The notes beneath the pieces were generated by a model, which worked only from the letters and a program-made list of their open reading frames with translations, searched no databases and was not told the DNA's origin. The position numbers were made by a program, and so were the translations under genes. Below are positions 61,602-64,000 of a stretch of DNA of 64,000 nucleotides, one piece after another; position 1 is the stretch's first letter, and the number at the start of each line of letters is the position of its first letter. Origin of the DNA: Linnemannia schmuckeri (taxonomy: Eukaryota > Mortierellomycota > Mortierellomycetes > Mortierellales > Mortierellaceae); the NCBI GenBank assembly GCA_029449235.1, contig JANATG010000011.1, forward strand, positions 1,952,001 to 2,016,000, given 5' to 3'.

Positions 61602-63093
61602 ATGCTGATGGAAGCCCAAGTACAAGAGACATTGAAGCATGTCCCAACAAGCCCAACTACAACAACAACAGCAACACAGTCTGACCTGACCACAGACTCA
61701 ACTATCGAAGAGAAAACAACCACCTCTGACAGCAAAACTGTCTCTGTCTCGTCAGGTACACCTTCGGCAACAGGGAGACCTCAGAGAAACCTGCCAGGCA
61801 CCAAAGACGAGGTACAGTCTCTCCTGAAGATCATATATGGAAAGCCTTGCGCAACAAGAAAACGAATACTGAACGAAAAGAGGTACCGGCATTCTTTATG
61901 ACAAATAGGGTCTATATCAATGGCCACAGCGACCTCTCGAGTCAATCGAGTCTGCGTTTGCCCTACGAGAATATCTGCAGTCCCTCATCCGTCAAGACCC
62001 ACACAACGTTGACCTCATCATCGCACTACCCTCTGGACAGGACGAGCACGCGTGGCTCTATGAACATCTTTGGTGAGGCCGAGGGTCTTTTTTTTATCAA
62101 TGGCCACAACAGACGAGTATCTTGTTGTCTAATTCGTCGTTGAGTGCTAACCTGCACTAAAACATTTTGTTCTTTGAATTCCATAGTCAAATATGTCTGG
62201 AGCTCAATTATTTAATCGTCCATCTGGAGCCAGAATGCACGCCAGAAGTGTGTCCAGAAATGAGGGCTGAGGAGTGGATGTACTACTGCGCGACTCACCC
62301 AACGCCCCGAGAAGTAAGAAAACAAGGGAGGTCAGAGGGTCATATGAAGTCCTCATGTCATATCCCTTTAGCTAACGACTTCGTTTTTGCGATTTGTTGA
62401 CCCCTTTCGTTGACAGTGTTGTGCAATAGATTACCTCACTCATACACTGGATGGAGCCTCTGCTCTGTTGAATAATGTCAAGTTCTTCCCCAGCCGGTAT
62501 GTGGACGAATTGTTCATTGTACACATGCATATACTATCAGGCCATGGAAGAAATAAAAGAACAGAATGACTAACATCGATGACAACTTGATAGGATTTGT
62601 GTCCCTGAAGGGTCTGTCAAGAACTTCCAGTCAATTGCTCGCCGACTCTACCGCATATTTGCCCATGCTTATTTCCACCATCGTGACATCTTTGACGCCT
62701 TTGAAGTAATGCTTCGAGTTTAAACAGGAATGCTGCATCACTTTTGGGATGAGAGCCGAGTAAACAGCGAAAACGATTGATAGCTAACCCTCGGGTCCCT
62801 TTCTGTAATTGTTTCTTGTATCTCGTAGGCAGAGACATCTCTTTATGACCGCTTCTTGAAACTTTCTCGGTCCAGGAAACTAATCACGGATAAACTCATC
62901 ATTATCCCTAGCTTGAACAACGACGACAACTCGGCTGCTACAGGAGCCCGGCAGGTATTTTCCTGGATTATGATGTCAGAGCAAGAGCAGTCTCAGTGTT
63001 CATTCCTTTGCATGTATCACTTATTATCTTGGCCGTTAACCAACTATCTTTTTCGGTGGATTATAGATTATGTCACGCTCAAGGGAGGATTAG
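61602..63093 (+). CDS. mob4: Mob4/phocein-family protein
   Basis: Seven exons (61602-61811, 61909-62072, 62187-62313, 62417-62496, 62594-62705, 62829-62954, 63067-63093) join in phase to 281 residues. After a Thr/Ser-rich N-terminus of about 60 residues comes RNLPGTKDE joined to GLYQWPQRPLESIES, the conserved start of the phocein type. Then ALREYLQSLIRQ, EPECTPEVCPEM with two zinc-binding cysteines, WMYYCATHPTPRECCAIDYLTHTLDGA, and HAYFHHRDIFD with the zinc-binding histidines. This matches Mob4 throughout. Mob4 is a core part of the STRIPAK phosphatase-kinase scaffold, which controls hyphal fusion, septation and development in fungi. The last exon (IMSRSRED then stop) is very short. If intron 6 were kept, the frame would run to 63179. 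Either ATG, 61602 or 61608, could be used. Confidence 0.9.
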
Positions 63094-63469
63094 CGGTGCA
63101 GAGCGCGCAAATTTGTTTAATGTTACAACTGTATAGAGTTCTTCTCCTTAACATCCTGTTCAAAATCTGTCGGTTGTAAGTCAGCTCACACGATCGTCTT
63201 CAAGTGCCACACACAGTGATAGCTTGAATAAAATCCGGTAGTGAGTACCTCGTCGCAATGTCCGGGAAGATCTAGCGTTGTGCAAAATTTAGGATTAATA
63301 GGAATTCTGGCCAATTTTACTTATGGGGCATTGCATCAGACCCTACTTGCCAACTAGCAGGTCATTTCACAGTGTTGTATCGCATGTCGTACCTTGATTT
63401 TTCCTTCGCTTGCTATGTACCACGAGGAACACCCTGCTCTGGAGAGAACAAGTCGGCTAAAATCAATTT
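63094..63469. other. Convergent spacer between Mob4 and the right-edge gene
   Basis: 376 bases between two convergent stop codons, holding both 3' UTRs. AATAAA is present at 63228-63233 on +. Confidence 0.5.
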
Positions 63470-64000
63470 TCATGCTGTCAGCGCAGTGCGCCTCAATGCC
63501 ATCCAGAATGCCGACCTTGGAGTCCTTTACCCGACTGGTTTATATTTGAAAATAAAAGGAAGACGAGGCGTGAGCAACATTTTTTTTGCGTCAGTACTTC
63601 AAGCCTTAATGCGCTTTAAAACGACCCAAAGCATACCTCACGAGCAACTGTCGCACGTCGTCAGGCGCGAGGGATATAGATATCATCTTTAGACCGACAA
63701 CCGCCTGTGGAAGTGTATAGTATAATTCTATAGGCCGTTCCTTCACATGACCTAATGGGAATAGGTGGGAATAGTCAGAATAAATGTCGATAAAGGGTAA
63801 TACTCCAGAGAACAAATATTTCTGTTCGCATCCATCACGATGAAGAAATACTTACTATGCCCCTGAGCCTGGTTATATGAGACTTCCAGGGCAGATTCCA
63901 CAATCTTGCGAAGTTCGAACCTTTGGAAAATGAGATGACATACCCTGCAGTCGAACCGTCGTTCAAGCCACTCACTCACCAATTGCACAATCATCACCGG
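63470..64000 (-). CDS. C-terminal part of a possible CENP-L-like kinetochore protein (partial)
   Basis: Three exons are visible, running off the right edge: 64000-63856, 63751-63637 and 63524-63470, all GT-AG and in phase, ending at a TGA. They encode SEWLERRFDCRVCHLIF, then ERPIELYYTLP, VVGLKMISISLAPDDVRQLL, and a basic end (TPRSAFWMALRR). A WLxxRFDC stretch followed by a P-I-E-L strand and a GL-x-I-x-I-S-L-x-P-D-D-V-x-x-L strand suggests the C-terminal half of CENP-L (Fta1/Iml3-type), a centromere-bound subunit of the inner kinetochore. I make this match from memory of the family pattern, and it is tentative. The splice structure and codon-like composition make a real gene likely even if the name is wrong. 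The start lies outside the window. Confidence 0.5.

Noticed and set aside
61812..61908. Reading Mob4 exon 1 on into KIIYGKP, or an out-of-frame DHIWKAL stretch
   Set aside because: Both mimic the conserved Y-x-W-P region by chance. Splicing 61811 to 61909 gives the exact GLYQWPQRPLES motif.
62955..63179. Longer Mob4 C-terminus reading through intron 6
   Set aside because: The extra residues are hydrophobic and unlike Mob4. A GT-AG intron to a short last exon with a stop at 63093 fits the family length.

Overview
This window is nuclear DNA from a fungus. Its genes have several short GT-AG introns (mostly 90-140 nt) and contain F-box/WD40, MATH, 3R-Myb, Crz1-type zinc finger, Med16 and Mob4/phocein proteins. 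It has many long poly-A/T runs and microsatellites, and protein regions rich in Gln, His, Asn and Ser. A Frizzled-type receptor with a full cysteine-rich domain, a class not expected in Ascomycota or Basidiomycota, points to an early-diverging lineage such as Mucoromycota (Mortierella-like). That placement is an inference. I found no rRNA, tRNA, transposase or CRISPR.

Layout. 1-832: 3' end of a low-complexity protein gene (+). 2200-7227: Frizzled-like seven-helix receptor (+) with a 2.6 kb first intron. 7617-18061: tandem array of four DHA2-type MFS transporter copies (all -). The two left copies are pseudogenes and the two right ones are intact. The intergenic DNA was duplicated together with the genes. 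20361-27874: three-repeat Myb transcription factor (-) with a 2.9 kb first intron. 27875-34330: 6.5 kb with no gene I can support. 34331-39244: Mediator subunit Med16 in 12 exons (-). 39848-41757: MATH-domain protein (-). 44811-46528: signal-peptide-peptidase-like membrane protein with a GxGE in place of GxGD (-). 47048-49685: F-box/WD40 protein (+), whose last codons overlap tail-to-tail with the protein kinase at 49655-53121 (-). 56148-57808: Crz1-type C2H2 factor (-). 61602-63093: Mob4/phocein (+). 63470 to the window edge: 3' part of a possible CENP-L-like gene (-).

Exon joins were worked out by hand from splice signals, reading phase and protein family patterns. Phases close in every multi-exon model given. 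The genes do not form one pathway. Several are regulatory (Med16, Myb, Crz1-type, kinase, Mob4, F-box), and those with regulatory roles tend to have 3-6 kb of gene-free, pyrimidine-rich DNA upstream. Housekeeping neighbours are packed tightly. The most notable items are the Frizzled-like receptor, the decaying transporter array with its conserved upstream inverted repeat, the GxGE presenilin-fold protein and the overlapping kinase/F-box gene ends.
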